This document shows positions 53,697 through 61,703 of a stretch of DNA of 64,000 bases, in pieces. The notes beneath the pieces were generated by a model. That model ran no database searches. It had not been told where the DNA came from and was given only the letters and a program-made list of their open reading frames with translations. Origin of the DNA: an uncultured Planctomycetota bacterium (GTDB taxonomy: Bacteria > Planctomycetota > Planctomycetia > Gemmatales > HRBIN36); assembly GCA_937944855.1 (NCBI GenBank), contig CALFAY010000021.1, positions 102,286-166,285 on the forward strand. The letters run 5' to 3'. Each line of letters opens with the position of its first letter. The stretch's first letter is position 1. Both the position numbers and the translations under genes were made by a program.

Positions 53697-54834
53697 ACTT
53701 TTGTACATCGAACGGCATGTTGCGTAATCGTTGGGAAAACAAGGGGTTTCTGTAGGACACCCCGTCCCACCGTTGGTTTCGATCCACGATTTCCTTGGTT
53801 TGGCCCAGCCGGGCTGTGGCGACGTGGCGGGGGAACGTCTGGGCTAGTTCCGTCGCCCGGCTGCCTCTCAGATTGACGAACGGTTTGGGAATCGTCGGTA
53901 TCCCGGCTTTCTCGCACAGCCGACGGAACCACGCCCGGAGCGCGGCTTCCGACGAACCGCGCCAGCGCTCGACGACGTACCGCGCGCCGTCCGGTGCCTG
54001 GTCGAACCATTCTTCCAGCTCGGCGCGCAGTTCGGGGAACAGCGGCACGACGCGGGTTTGTTCGCCCGTCGCTCGGGCCGTTTTGACGCAAGGCACGACG
54101 AAACGGTCTTTGTCCCACAAAATGTGCCGCCATTCCAACGCCAAAACTTCGCTGGGGCAGCGTAGTCCGCCGATGCGACACAATAGCGGTATCGCCCGTT
54201 CCTCGGCGGTTGCTCAAGCGTCGAGCAGCAAGCCGAGCGTCCGACGGTCGATGAACACGTCGCGGCTGCGGTCCGGCCGGGTAGTCGTTGGGATTCCGGT
54301 GAACGGGTTGTGCGTCAGGATGCGGGCTTTCACGGCTGCGCCGAGGATTTGTTTGGCGGTCCCCGCCAGCCGACGTTTTGTGTTCGCGGCGCGTCCGAGG
54401 CCGTGCCATTCAGCGAACATGGCCGCGTCCAGCGGGGTAATGCGGTCCAACGTTGTCGTCGGTCCGAGGTAGGCGATCAGCCGTTTCGCGGCGGGACGCA
54501 GCCGGATCAGGGTGCGCGGGGCCGCATCGGTCCGGCTGGCGATGTAGCGTTCGCACCATTCGGCGAGCGTCGGGCACGCCGGTTCGGCGTCGATCAGCCC
54601 GACCTTCACTAGGCGGCCGCGCAATGGTTCGCCCATGCTGGCTACCCAAACCGCCGTTTCGCGGACCAACGGCTGTCCCGACAGTTTTGCCGAGAGCAAG
54701 GCTTCGGCGTGCCGACACACTGCCTCCGCCGTCCGTTGGTCAACCCTGCCGAGCCGGACGGTCCGTCGCTTGCCGTCGCGGTCCACAAACAGGATTCGTC
54801 GCCGTCCGTTTTTGTCGCGTCCGATTGTCGCCAT
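53697..54834 (-). pseudogene. Tyrosine-recombinase (phage-type integrase) remnant at tRNA-Arg
   Basis: The original start is ATG 54834 with AGAGGA upstream. The N-terminal AP2-like and SAM-like parts are present (GRDKNGRRRILFVDRDGKRR; TLAEWCERYIASRTDAAPRTL). An in-frame TGA at 54216-54214 interrupts the catalytic domain after GLLLDA, and the same frame continues with CRIGGLRCPSEVLALEWRHI (first catalytic Arg) and NLRGSRATELAQTF (second Arg). The end has LGQTKEIVDRNQRW where H/W and the catalytic Tyr are expected, so the Tyr is missing. The frame then runs into the antisense strand of the tRNA. The gene is inactive. Confidence 0.85.
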
Positions 54835-54997
54835 ACCGGTTCCTCTGTGTCCGATGCCGTCGCCATTGTACCGCCCTACGCCGCCGTCCGACGGCCGATC
54901 TTTGGTCAACCTCGACCAAGATCGGGCTGTATACGCGGTCCTAGGCGTTCGTTTTCGCCGTCCGATGCGGGATGAAGGTTCCCAAGTAGTTCGTCCA

Positions 54998-55462
54998 TCA
55001 GGTCTCAGCCCTCATGGCGAACACCGCGCAGGACAGCGGGATTTCGCCGATTTCGCGTGTCGTGCCGTCGCCCCGGAGCGATTCACGCTGTATAAGTGCC
55101 TCCTTAAACGCCGTCGCGTACAGCGCCAAGGCGTCCGGGTCCGGCTCCGGCCAAAGATCGGAGCGAACCTCAACCACGGGCTGCCGTGCCGTCCGTCGAT
55201 ACGCAACATGGCCATGCACGGTGCAGTTTGATTCGAGTAAGCCTGTCACCAACGCCGGTAAGTGAACTACAGCAGTTAAGTGGCGATCCTCGTCAAACAC
55301 CGTTTCAGGAATCCACGTGCCAGCCGGGGCCAACGATTCGACGTAACGGGCCACCACAACATCACTGTCACGCCGCAACCCGATCATGGACCAGGCACGC
55401 TCCAAGCCGGGGCGGGTCAGAGCTACACCGACCGTCTTGGCGCGTCTCCGCCGCCGCACCAT
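54998..55462 (-). CDS. Hypothetical protein, element-borne
   Basis: A 154-residue product from ATG 55462. It contains VVARYVESLAPAGTWIPETVFDEDRHLTAVVHLPALVTG and DPDALALYATAFKEALIQR, a plausible soluble fold, but no family is recognised. It lies beside the decayed integrase. It may be a short cargo gene or itself a fragment. Confidence 0.4.
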   Translation of the reverse strand: MVRRRRRAKTVGVALTRPGLERAWSMIGLRRDSDVVVARYVESLAPAGTWIPETVFDEDRHLTAVVHLPALVTGLLESNCTVHGHVAYRRTARQPVVEVRSDLWPEPDPDALALYATAFKEALIQRESLRGDGTTREIGEIPLSCAVFAMRAET

Positions 55463-55494
55463 CAGCCCTTGCCGCGCGGCCGACGCGGCGCTTT

Positions 55495-55617
55495 GCGGAA
55501 CAAGTCCTGGCCGACGGCGTGCCGGGCACGGCGATGGCGCCCTGGAGGGGCAAGCTATCCGGCGACGAGCGGCGGTTGCTGGCCCGTTACGTGCGCGAAC
55601 TCCACCGCGGGGAGTGA
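55495..55617 (+). pseudogene. C-terminal fragment of a c-type cytochrome
   Basis: The last ~40 residues, FAEQVLADGVPGTAMAPWRGKLSGDERRLLARYVREL, are the end of a class I cytochrome c (Met ligand in GTAMAPW). The haem motif CxxCH is missing because the 5' part is lost, perhaps at an insertion boundary near 55.48 kb. Confidence 0.75.
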
Positions 55618-55627
55618 AGGAGGAGCT

Positions 55628-55846
55628 ATGGCCGTTTTCAACCTGATCGTCCTGGCCATCACTTTGCTGATGGCCGGTTTCTTGCTTGTGTGGGCCTGCT
55701 TCCCGCGTCTGCGGCCGTGGTTTGAGGCCCCCAAGTACCGCATCCTCACCTGGGAGGAGCGGTATCCTGAAGCGGTGCGGCCCGCGGTCGATGGCGAGCG
55801 TCCGGCCCGCTCCACCAGCGGTAGGGGGGCTTCAGGGGAGAGGTGA
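55628..55846 (+). CDS. Small single-pass membrane protein in respiratory cluster
   Basis: A 72-residue protein, AGGAG before ATG 55628. One transmembrane helix (LIVLAITLLMAGFLLVWACFP) and a polar tail (APKYRILTWEERYPEAVRP). It sits between the cytochrome c fragment and csrA and is likely an accessory of the terminal oxidase. No family name. Confidence 0.65.
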   Translation: MAVFNLIVLAITLLMAGFLLVWACFPRLRPWFEAPKYRILTWEERYPEAVRPAVDGERPARSTSGRGASGER

Positions 55847-55899
55847 TCGCCTGGTTTCCCTCCACGAAGGTGGAAGTCACAGCAACAAGGAGGAACTTC

Positions 55900-56112
55900 A
55901 TGCTGGTCCTTTCCCGCAAGGTCGGCGAACGCCTGTTGATCGGTGAGGGAGTGGTGCTGACGGTGCTGGGCATCCGGGGGAAACAGGTCCGGCTCGGTCT
56001 GGCCGCGCCGGAGACCGTGTCCATCCTTCGGGAGGAAGTGAGCACGGCCACGCGCCCCTCCGAGAAAAGCCCCCCGCGTCGGGACTCAGCCGGGCCGGCG
56101 GAGCCGCGATAG
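55900..56112 (+). CDS. csrA: Carbon storage regulator CsrA
   Basis: A 70-residue CsrA with a strong RBS (AAGGAGG, 7 bases from ATG). It begins MLVLSRKVGERLLIGEGVVLTVLGIRGKQVRLGLAAPETVSILREEV, with the conserved Arg of the RNA-binding surface (ILREE). The last ~20 residues are an unusual basic, Pro-rich tail. It binds GGA motifs in mRNA leaders and represses translation. It lies inside a broken cytochrome bd cluster, an unusual place. Confidence 0.93.
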   Translation: MLVLSRKVGERLLIGEGVVLTVLGIRGKQVRLGLAAPETVSILREEVSTATRPSEKSPPRRDSAGPAEPR

Positions 56113-56146
56113 TCCCGGTTCCCAACCCTCTCGCCCTTCCGGGTGA

Positions 56147-56578
56147 GCATTTGCCCTGGTCCGGGGCCTGGACGAGTTTCCACGGCAGGACACGCCGCTG
56201 GTGCCCATCGTCCATCTGGCGTTTCAGGTGATGGTTGGCATCGGTTTCGCCCTTCTCCTGCTGTCAGCCTGGGCTGGCTGGTCGGTCTTGCGGCGGAGGC
56301 AACTCCCGACGGTTCGGGCGTTCCTGTGGTCCTTGGTGGCCGCCGGGCCGCTCGCCGTGCTCGCCCTGGAAGCCGGTTGGATCGTGACTGAAGTGGGCAG
56401 GCAGCCGTGGATCGTCCAGGGGGTGATGCGCACCGCTGACGCCGTCACCGATGCACCCGGCATCCCCTGGATGCTGGTGGCGACGCTGGCCATTTACGCC
56501 CTGCTCGGCATCGGCGTCGTGGTCGTATTACGCTTGCTGGCCCGCGTGCCGTTGCCGGAGGCAACGCATGGCACCTGA
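56147..56578 (+). pseudogene. cydA: C-terminal part of cytochrome bd oxidase subunit I
   Basis: The in-frame segment starts after a stop at 56144. From VRGLDEFP on it matches the end of CydA: PIVHLAFQVMVGIGFALLLLSAWAGW, GWIVTEVGRQPWIVQGVMRTADAVT and a last helix. About 140 of some 440 residues remain, and the haem-binding N-terminal two thirds are missing. A GTG at 56201 could initiate a 125-residue protein, but it could not hold the haems. Confidence 0.85.
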
Positions 56579-57611
56579 AGTGATCCTTCTGGTTATCCTT
56601 TGGCTGGCGTTGACGCTGTACGTGCTGCTCGGCGGGGCGGACTTCGGCGCGGGCATCTGGGAGGTCAACCTGGCCTTCCAGGCGCCGGAGAAGGAGCGTT
56701 CGCTGCTGCAGCGGGCCATCGGCCCCGTGTGGGAGGCGAACCACGTCTTTCTGATTTTCGTGCTGGTGCTTCTTTTCAACGCCTTTCCCCCGGCCTTCGC
56801 CGCCCTGAGTCGCGCGCTGTGGCTGCCGCTGCTTTTGGCCCTGGTCGGCATCGTTTTCCGGGGAGCGGCCTTCGCCTTCCGCTCCTATGCTGTGGGAGCG
56901 GTGCGGCAGCAGGCCGGCTGGGGCGTGGCCTTCGCCCTGGCCTCCACGGCGGCCCCCTTCTTCCTCGGGGCTGCGGTCGGTGCGGTCGCCGCGGGCAACC
57001 TGGCTGTGACACCGCGCGGCGGCTTCGCCGGCAACTACCTGATCGACTGGATCTCACCCCTGGCGCTGTTCAACGGCTTCTTCACGGTCGGCGTGTGCGC
57101 CTACCTGGCCGCCGTGTATCTGGCCCGCGAAGCGACACAGGAACGTGACGCGGAGTTGGCGGACCTGTGGCGGCAGCGGGCGCTGGCCACGGGCGTCTGG
57201 ATGGGGATTTTGGCTTTGGCCGGTTTGGTGTTCCTGGCCACGGAGGCGCCTCTTCTATGGCAGGGCTTCCAGGAGCGAGCGTGGCCCCTCGTCGTCGTGT
57301 CGCTGGTGACCGGGTTCTTTTCCCTCGGAGCGCTGTGGCGGCGGAATTACACGGCATCCGCGGCCGGCGTTGCCGCAACCGTGGCTACCGTCCTTGCCAG
57401 CTGGGGCGTTGCCCAGTATCCGGCCCTGGTCTTGCCCGCCATCACCATTGAAGGGGCCAAAGCACCGAATGCCATCCTGTGGGCCATGATCGGCAGTATC
57501 GCGGTCGGCGCGCTCGTCCTTCTGCCTTCCCTGGGATGGCTCTTCATGATCTTCAAGCGAGTCCAGCGAAGGTCTCCAGAGAGCAACAATCCATCTTCGC
57601 CAGCGTGGTAA
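56568..57611 (+). CDS. cydB: Cytochrome bd oxidase subunit II
   Basis: A 347-residue CydB from ATG 56568 (GGAGG upstream), overlapping the cydA fragment by 11 bases. It has ILLVILWLALTLYVLLGGADFGAGIWEV, the GPVWEANHVFLIFVLVLLFNAFPPAF signature and about eight further membrane helices. CydB is intact, but without a complete CydA here the quinol oxidase cannot form unless another copy exists in the genome. Confidence 0.93.
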   Translation: MAPEVILLVILWLALTLYVLLGGADFGAGIWEVNLAFQAPEKERSLLQRAIGPVWEANHVFLIFVLVLLFNAFPPAFAALSRALWLPLLLALVGIVFRGAAFAFRSYAVGAVRQQAGWGVAFALASTAAPFFLGAAVGAVAAGNLAVTPRGGFAGNYLIDWISPLALFNGFFTVGVCAYLAAVYLAREATQERDAELADLWRQRALATGVWMGILALAGLVFLATEAPLLWQGFQERAWPLVVVSLVTGFFSLGALWRRNYTASAAGVAATVATVLASWGVAQYPALVLPAITIEGAKAPNAILWAMIGSIAVGALVLLPSLGWLFMIFKRVQRRSPESNNPSSPAW

Positions 57612-57847
57612 CTCGTAGAAGGGGCTGGTGTATGTCTGTGGGGAGCGCGAGACTTGTTACGAAGAGTGTCTCACTCGGGAAGCTACTCCCTTCTTCTGCG
57701 AGTTTCCTCGCCACAACAGTTGACGCCCAACGCTCAAAGAGGCAACTTTCGGCGTCTTCTCTTTTCCGCCTTTCCTGCAACGAGTTGCGACGATCGGCCG
57801 CTTTGGCCCAATCTCTTCGGTTCGAAACAGGTCTCTCGGGGTCCGAC

Positions 57848-57866
57848 AGGAACCTTCAAGGTTCCT
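57848..57866. repeat. 19-bp palindrome
   Basis: AGGAACCTT-C-AAGGTTCCT, perfect arms of nine bases with a one-base centre. It ends inside the first copy of the direct repeat. Confidence 0.85.
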
Positions 57867-57957
57867 CTCGCACCCCGAAATTCTTCCGTCCAAACTCTCA
57901 GACTCTCGCGTTAACAACCCAGAAAAAGTTAACAGCACTTTTCCTCTCGCACCCCGA
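57862..57957. repeat. 17-bp direct repeat pair
   Basis: TTCCTCTCGCACCCCGA at 57862-57878 and again at 57941-57957, same orientation, 79 bases start to start. Confidence 0.9.
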
Positions 57958-58079
57958 TGCGTCAATTCGAACTGCGGCCGGGTAGATAACGACTAGTGGG
58001 CCTGTTCTCCCACCTCCCGCTCCCGTAGCCGGCCAACACGCCGACCACGGCCGCTGCGGGCTCTTCCATGGAGATCCCC

Positions 58080-58280
58080 ATGCGACCTCAGATCGATCCT
58101 GCCTGCATGACGCCTGACGACCGGCTCCGCGAGGTCGCGGCCATTTTCGCCGTCGGCCTGCGGCGACGACGCGACCGCGCCGCGCTCGCATCTGTTCCCG
58201 CACCGAAAAACCCGTCCGAAACAGCGGAAAAGCCCCTTGAAGCTGTTCCCGAAAACCCGCTCACTGTCCGTGTCGGTTGA
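58080..58280 (+). CDS. Small hypothetical protein of recombinase module
   Basis: A 66-residue protein. MTPDDRLREVAAIFAVGLRRRRDRAA is a short helical segment that I recall as the first gene of a mobile set with DUF2924 and a serine recombinase. The rest is a Pro/Glu linker. The next genes follow closely on the same strand. Confidence 0.6.
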   Translation: MRPQIDPACMTPDDRLREVAAIFAVGLRRRRDRAALASVPAPKNPSETAEKPLEAVPENPLTVRVG

Positions 58281-58315
58281 CGATTTCCCAGACCTCGAGA
58301 CCAGGGAGCGAACGC

Positions 58316-58810
58316 ATGGAATTGAACGTCGGACGCGAACTCGCCGCCTTGCCGCGGATGACGGTGAAACAACTGCGACAACGCTACGCTGAGGTGTTCG
58401 GCGAGGAGACGAACGCCAACAACAAGGCGTGGCTGGTCAAGCGGATCGCCTGGCGTATCCAAGCCCTGGCCGAGGGCGATCTGTCCGAACGCGCTCGCCG
58501 CCGGGCCGCGGAGTTGGCCAATGATGCCGACCTGCGCCTGAACCCGCCCAAAGCCCTGCCCGTCGCTGCGGCCGAGCCGCCGGCGGCCAAGCTTTTGCCC
58601 TTCCGGCCTAACGACCGCCTGCCGCCGCCCGGCACCATCCTCACGCGCAAGTACAAGGGCGGGGTGGTGCAGGTCTTGGTCCTTCCCCACGGCTTTGAGT
58701 ACGAGGGCAAGGTCTACCGCTCGCTTAGCGCCGTGGCCTGGGCCGTCACCGGAAGCCACTGCAACGGCTTCCTCTTTTTCCGCCTCGCCGGCAAAGGGGG
58801 TGACGCATGA
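58316..58810 (+). CDS. DUF2924 family protein
   Basis: A 164-residue protein from ATG 58316 (AGGGAG upstream). It has [44 protein letters not shown], then a Pro-rich linker and [50 protein letters not shown]2924 proteins are encoded before serine recombinases in many mobile elements, and the last domain resembles a small DNA-binding RAMA-type fold. It overlaps the recombinase gene by four bases. Confidence 0.9.
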   Translation: MELNVGRELAALPRMTVKQLRQRYAEVFGEETNANNKAWLVKRIAWRIQALAEGDLSERARRRAAELANDADLRLNPPKALPVAAAEPPAAKLLPFRPNDRLPPPGTILTRKYKGGVVQVLVLPHGFEYEGKVYRSLSAVAWAVTGSHCNGFLFFRLAGKGGDA

Positions 58811-59623
58811 ACCGCAACGGCAAGCACTGCCAACCGGCCACGCCAACGCTGGTCCGCTGTGCCGTCTACACGCGCAAGTCCACGGAAGAGGGCCTGGAGC
58901 AGGAGTTCAATTCTCTCGATGCCCAACGGGAAGCGGCCGAGGCGTTCATCAAGAGCCAGGCTGGCGAGGGCTGGACGCTCTTGCCCGAGCGCTAGGACGA
59001 CGGCGGCTTCACCGGCGGCAACATGGACCGGCCTGCCCTGAAGCGGCTGATCGCCGACATTGAGGCCGGCAAGATCGACTGCGTGGTCGTGTACAAGGTC
59101 GATCGGCTGTCACGCAGCCTACTCGACTTCGCCCGGATGATGCAGACCTTCGAGAAGTACCGCATTTCCCTCGTGTCCGTGACACGGCAATTTAACACCG
59201 CGACCTCGATGGGCCGGCTGGTGCTGAACGTGCTGCTCTCGTTCGCCCAGTTCGAGCGCGAGATCATCTCCGAACGAACGAGGGATAAGATCGCCGCCAC
59301 AAGACGTAAGGGCAAGTGGCCGGCGGGCACCCGCTGCTGGGCTACGACATCGACGTGAACGGATACAAGCTGGTGGTCAACCCCTCGGAGGCCGAGCGGG
59401 TCCGCACGATCTTCCAACTCTACCTCGAGCACCAGTCGCTCTTGCCCGTGGTGCGGGAGTTGGAACGTCGGGGCTGGCGGAACAAACGCTGGCAGACGCG
59501 GAAGGCCGGGGAGTAGGGCGGGAAGGCGTTCACCCGCACCAGCCTGTACAAGCTGTTGACCAACGTCGCCTACGTCGGCATGGTGGTTACAAGGACGAAG
59601 TCCACGACGGCGAGCACGCGCCC
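58807..59623 (+). pseudogene. Large serine recombinase, broken by stops and frameshifts
   Basis: [26 protein letters not shown] holds the catalytic Ser. The expected YDDGGFTGG tyrosine codon is TAG (58993-58995). The frame continues through [17 protein letters not shown] and [25 protein letters not shown] frameshift near 59318 moves to [11 protein letters not shown], and a second in-frame TAG (59514-59516) follows. Another shift occurs near 59588. The C-terminal recombinase and coiled-coil parts are missing; homology stops at the EVE-nuclease block. Inactive. Confidence 0.88.
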
Positions 59624-59630
59624 AGGACAG

Positions 59631-60206
59631 CTATTCCGCCTCTTCCTCGTACTCTTCCAGAATCTTGTCGGATGTGTATGACAAGTGCGGCAGCTTCAAG
59701 AGTTCTTCCAAGCTGCTATACGAGATAAAAGTGCAGCACTCGGACAGTGGTCCGCGCTCCAGCAATGAGAACACGGGACGCCGAATTTCGGTAAAGACTT
59801 TCTCCTTGCGAATCTCGGGAGCGACGATGTGGAGCTTGATGTTCATGTTTGGCTGAAGTGCCAAGAGGTCCGCCATTCGCAGTAGCCCTGAGTAAATCGC
59901 AGTGGTGTGTTCTACCTCGAACGCCCGAACAATTGACCTGCCTTTGAGCCAGAGAACGTCGATCTGCTCGACCGTCTGCAAGGTCGTTTCGTCGTAGTTC
60001 AGGGGGAGAAATTCCAGCAAAACTCCGGGAGGAGGGCTCCATTCTTTCAGCACAGAAGGGCGATCATTCTTGGGAATCCAGACCTTGAACCCCATCGTTT
60101 CGCCAATGGCCCCAAGTCTCGCTTGAACACTGTGCGATTCGCGGATCGGGACGATCGACTCCTCGAATTCCACTTCACCCGGGGTGTCGCTCGGCACAGT
60201 GACCAC
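59631..60206 (-). CDS. PD-(D/E)XK-like nuclease domain, downstream part of an EVE-nuclease gene
   Basis: A 191-residue open frame starting at a GTG; coding homology seems to extend about 17 codons further up, to the TAG that ends the EVE gene. The core VDVLWLKGRSIVRAFEVEHTTAIYSGLLRMADLLAL (here IDVLW) contains Asp and ExE-like acidic residues arranged as in PD-(D/E)XK restriction nucleases. HIVAPEIRKEKVFTEIRRPVFS follows. It is in the same frame as the EVE gene upstream, so both were probably one protein. Confidence 0.6.
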   Translation of the reverse strand: MVTVPSDTPGEVEFEESIVPIRESHSVQARLGAIGETMGFKVWIPKNDRPSVLKEWSPPPGVLLEFLPLNYDETTLQTVEQIDVLWLKGRSIVRAFEVEHTTAIYSGLLRMADLLALQPNMNIKLHIVAPEIRKEKVFTEIRRPVFSLLERGPLSECCTFISYSSLEELLKLPHLSYTSDKILEEYEEEAE

Positions 60207-60257
60207 AACTGTTTTGTCAGCACGGTAGATTGGCTTGGCAATCAGCCTTCGCCATTC

Positions 60258-60734
60258 CTACAAATCTTGGGGGTAGTCGGTGCCGTCCTTGCTCTGGGAA
60301 ATCAGGAGTTGTTCGAGGTAACGCCCATCTTCATCTTTGAGTCGGTTCAGACTTCGCCGAAGGACTCCTGTCCAGCCCATTCCAGAAGTCGTGTGGTTCA
60401 CATTCGTGAAAGAGAGAATGTCCCAGACGATTCTCTCCTTGATTGGCACACATTTCTCGATAGGAAGCCAAACCTTCGTATCGACCTTGAACCGAATGAC
60501 GAAGGGATCGTCGGAGGGCACGAACCTTGGTGTCGAATCCTCGAAAACCGCGGAAGTCACTTCAAGTACACCTGCCCAGCGACCAACCTTTGTGAGATAA
60601 CAGATCAAACGATCCCCCACCTGAAGTCGCTTTGCCGCTTTTTCCTGGTTCTTTCGGACACCCGCCAGAGTTCGATCCGATCGAGTAAACGACTCGTATG
60701 TTTCAGGTGAATAAAGGTAAGTGTAGTAGTTCAT
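60258..60734 (-). CDS. EVE-domain (PUA-like) protein, upstream part of an EVE-nuclease gene
   Basis: A 158-residue protein from ATG 60734. MNYYTYLYSPETYESFTRSDRTLAGVR ... LQVGDRLICYLTKVGRWAGVLEVTSAVFED is the EVE fold, which reads modified bases. The tail KDGTDYPQDL ends at TAG, and the same frame continues with EWRRLIAKPIYRADKTVVV into the nuclease. EVE domains joined to nucleases are known modified-DNA restriction components. A single amber codon separates the two parts here. Confidence 0.75.
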   Translation of the reverse strand: MNYYTYLYSPETYESFTRSDRTLAGVRKNQEKAAKRLQVGDRLICYLTKVGRWAGVLEVTSAVFEDSTPRFVPSDDPFVIRFKVDTKVWLPIEKCVPIKERIVWDILSFTNVNHTTSGMGWTGVLRRSLNRLKDEDGRYLEQLLISQSKDGTDYPQDL

Positions 60735-60843
60735 TCGCACTAGGTCTCCAGTTTTGAGCCGCTGCCAGACTTTGTAGATGATCTTACCAATTCTTTGGCA
60801 CATACACCAATTTGGTAGTTATGAGCGGTGGCTGTCCTTCAAG

Positions 60844-61161
60844 AACAGTCACCGTCGCCTCCTCTTGGAAACCGACCCCAACGCCGGCCCGGACGACATC
60901 TACGACATGCTGGACGAGGTCCTCAACCAGGAGCGTGTACCGTTGTCGTCGGTCCACGTCACGATGGCCACCTTCTGCTTCGAGTTCCTGCCGCTGGATG
61001 GCCGCAAGCCGGGGACGCTGACGTTCGACGTAGCTTACCCGAGCAGCTGCAGCCTGCGGAACCAGCGGCCCGAGCGGATCGAGCTGGCCCAGAAATATCT
61101 CAAGCGGTGGAACATCGAGGGTGCCCGATCCGTTGCCCCTGATCTGGCAGCGGCTCGATGA
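60844..61161 (+). pseudogene. Fragment of a hypothetical protein of mobile element
   Basis: Residues such as RRLLLETDPNAGPDDIYDMLDEVLNQERVPLSSVHVTMATFCFEFLPLDGRKPGTLTFDVAYP and NQRPERIELAQKYLKRW look like a compact conserved protein, but there is no proper start: the frame runs back into the EVE gene's promoter region. It is probably the C-terminal part of a gene cut by the EVE-nuclease insertion. Confidence 0.55.
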
Positions 61162-61678
61162 CGAGCCGCCGGTGTTCTTTGCCGAGGAGGCCCGCAAGCA
61201 CTTTGGCCCCACGCTGGACCGGCTGGTCGGTCTTGGGCTGCTTTGCGAGACGACGCCGGTCGCGTCCGCGCCGTGCTGCGACTGCGGCCATGTCGACGTG
61301 GTCGCCCTGGAAGAGCCGCTTAAGCATGGCCAGGGCCTCTCGGAACAGCGGTTCGGCCTCCGCCAGCTTCCCTTGGGCCCGGTACAGCGACGCGAGGTTG
61401 TTCATCGCCGTGGCGAGATTGGGGTGGGCATCCGGATAGTCAGCGCGGTTGTACAGACGGCGGGCGACAATCAGGGCTTCCTCCAAGGCCTTGGTTGCTT
61501 CAGGATACTTTCCAGCCTGATAGGCCTTGAGCCCGGCTTGGTTCAACTGGGTGAACTCGGCTTCGAGTTGTTTCTTCGCCCCTTCAGGGAGTTTTCCAGG
61601 CGGCTCCTCAGCAGGGCTGGGCATGGCCAGCCCGAAGCAGACCAGCAATCCTACCACAGGCGACAAGTAGCGATTCAT
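61100..61678 (-). pseudogene. Truncated exported TPR protein
   Basis: Start at ATG 61678 with a signal peptide (VVGLLVCFGLAMPSPA). Residues 36-131 carry TPR-like helices (QAGLKAYQAGKYPEATKALEEALIVARRL; ATAMNNLASLYRAQGKLAEAEPLFREALAML). After about residue 131 (61285) the sequence is the antisense of the previous fragment, not TPR. The gene has lost its 3' part. It follows the kinase gene, a common planctomycete order. Confidence 0.75.
61121..61285 (+). pseudogene. N-terminal fragment of a hypothetical protein
   Basis: From GTG 61121, overlapping the previous fragment: PLIWQRLDDEPPVFFAEEARKHFGPTLDRLVGLGLLCETTPVASAPCCDCGHVD reads as a winged-helix-like segment with a zinc-ribbon start (CCDCGH). 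Beyond about 61285 the homology stops and the opposite strand carries the TPR gene, so this is a junction of two truncated genes. Confidence 0.5.
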
Positions 61679-61703
61679 AAAGGGGTCTCCGTATGTGGGC
61701 GCA

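Larger units (their letters stand above)
57612..58067. other. Intergenic region with palindrome and direct repeat
   Basis: About 450 bases of lower GC than the surroundings, without a supported gene. It holds a 19-bp palindrome and a 17-bp direct repeat (separate entries) and two GTTAAC sites at 57909-57932. Confidence 0.5.

Noticed and set aside
54214..54216. The in-frame TGA of the integrase as a selenocysteine codon
   Set aside because: Tyrosine recombinases do not use selenocysteine, no SECIS-like hairpin was seen, and the catalytic Tyr is lost as well, so decay is the simple reading.
58993..60260. Genome-wide reassignment of TAG as a sense codon
   Set aside because: TAG ends intact genes in the window, such as uspA, the sigma-54 activator and the nuclease frame itself.
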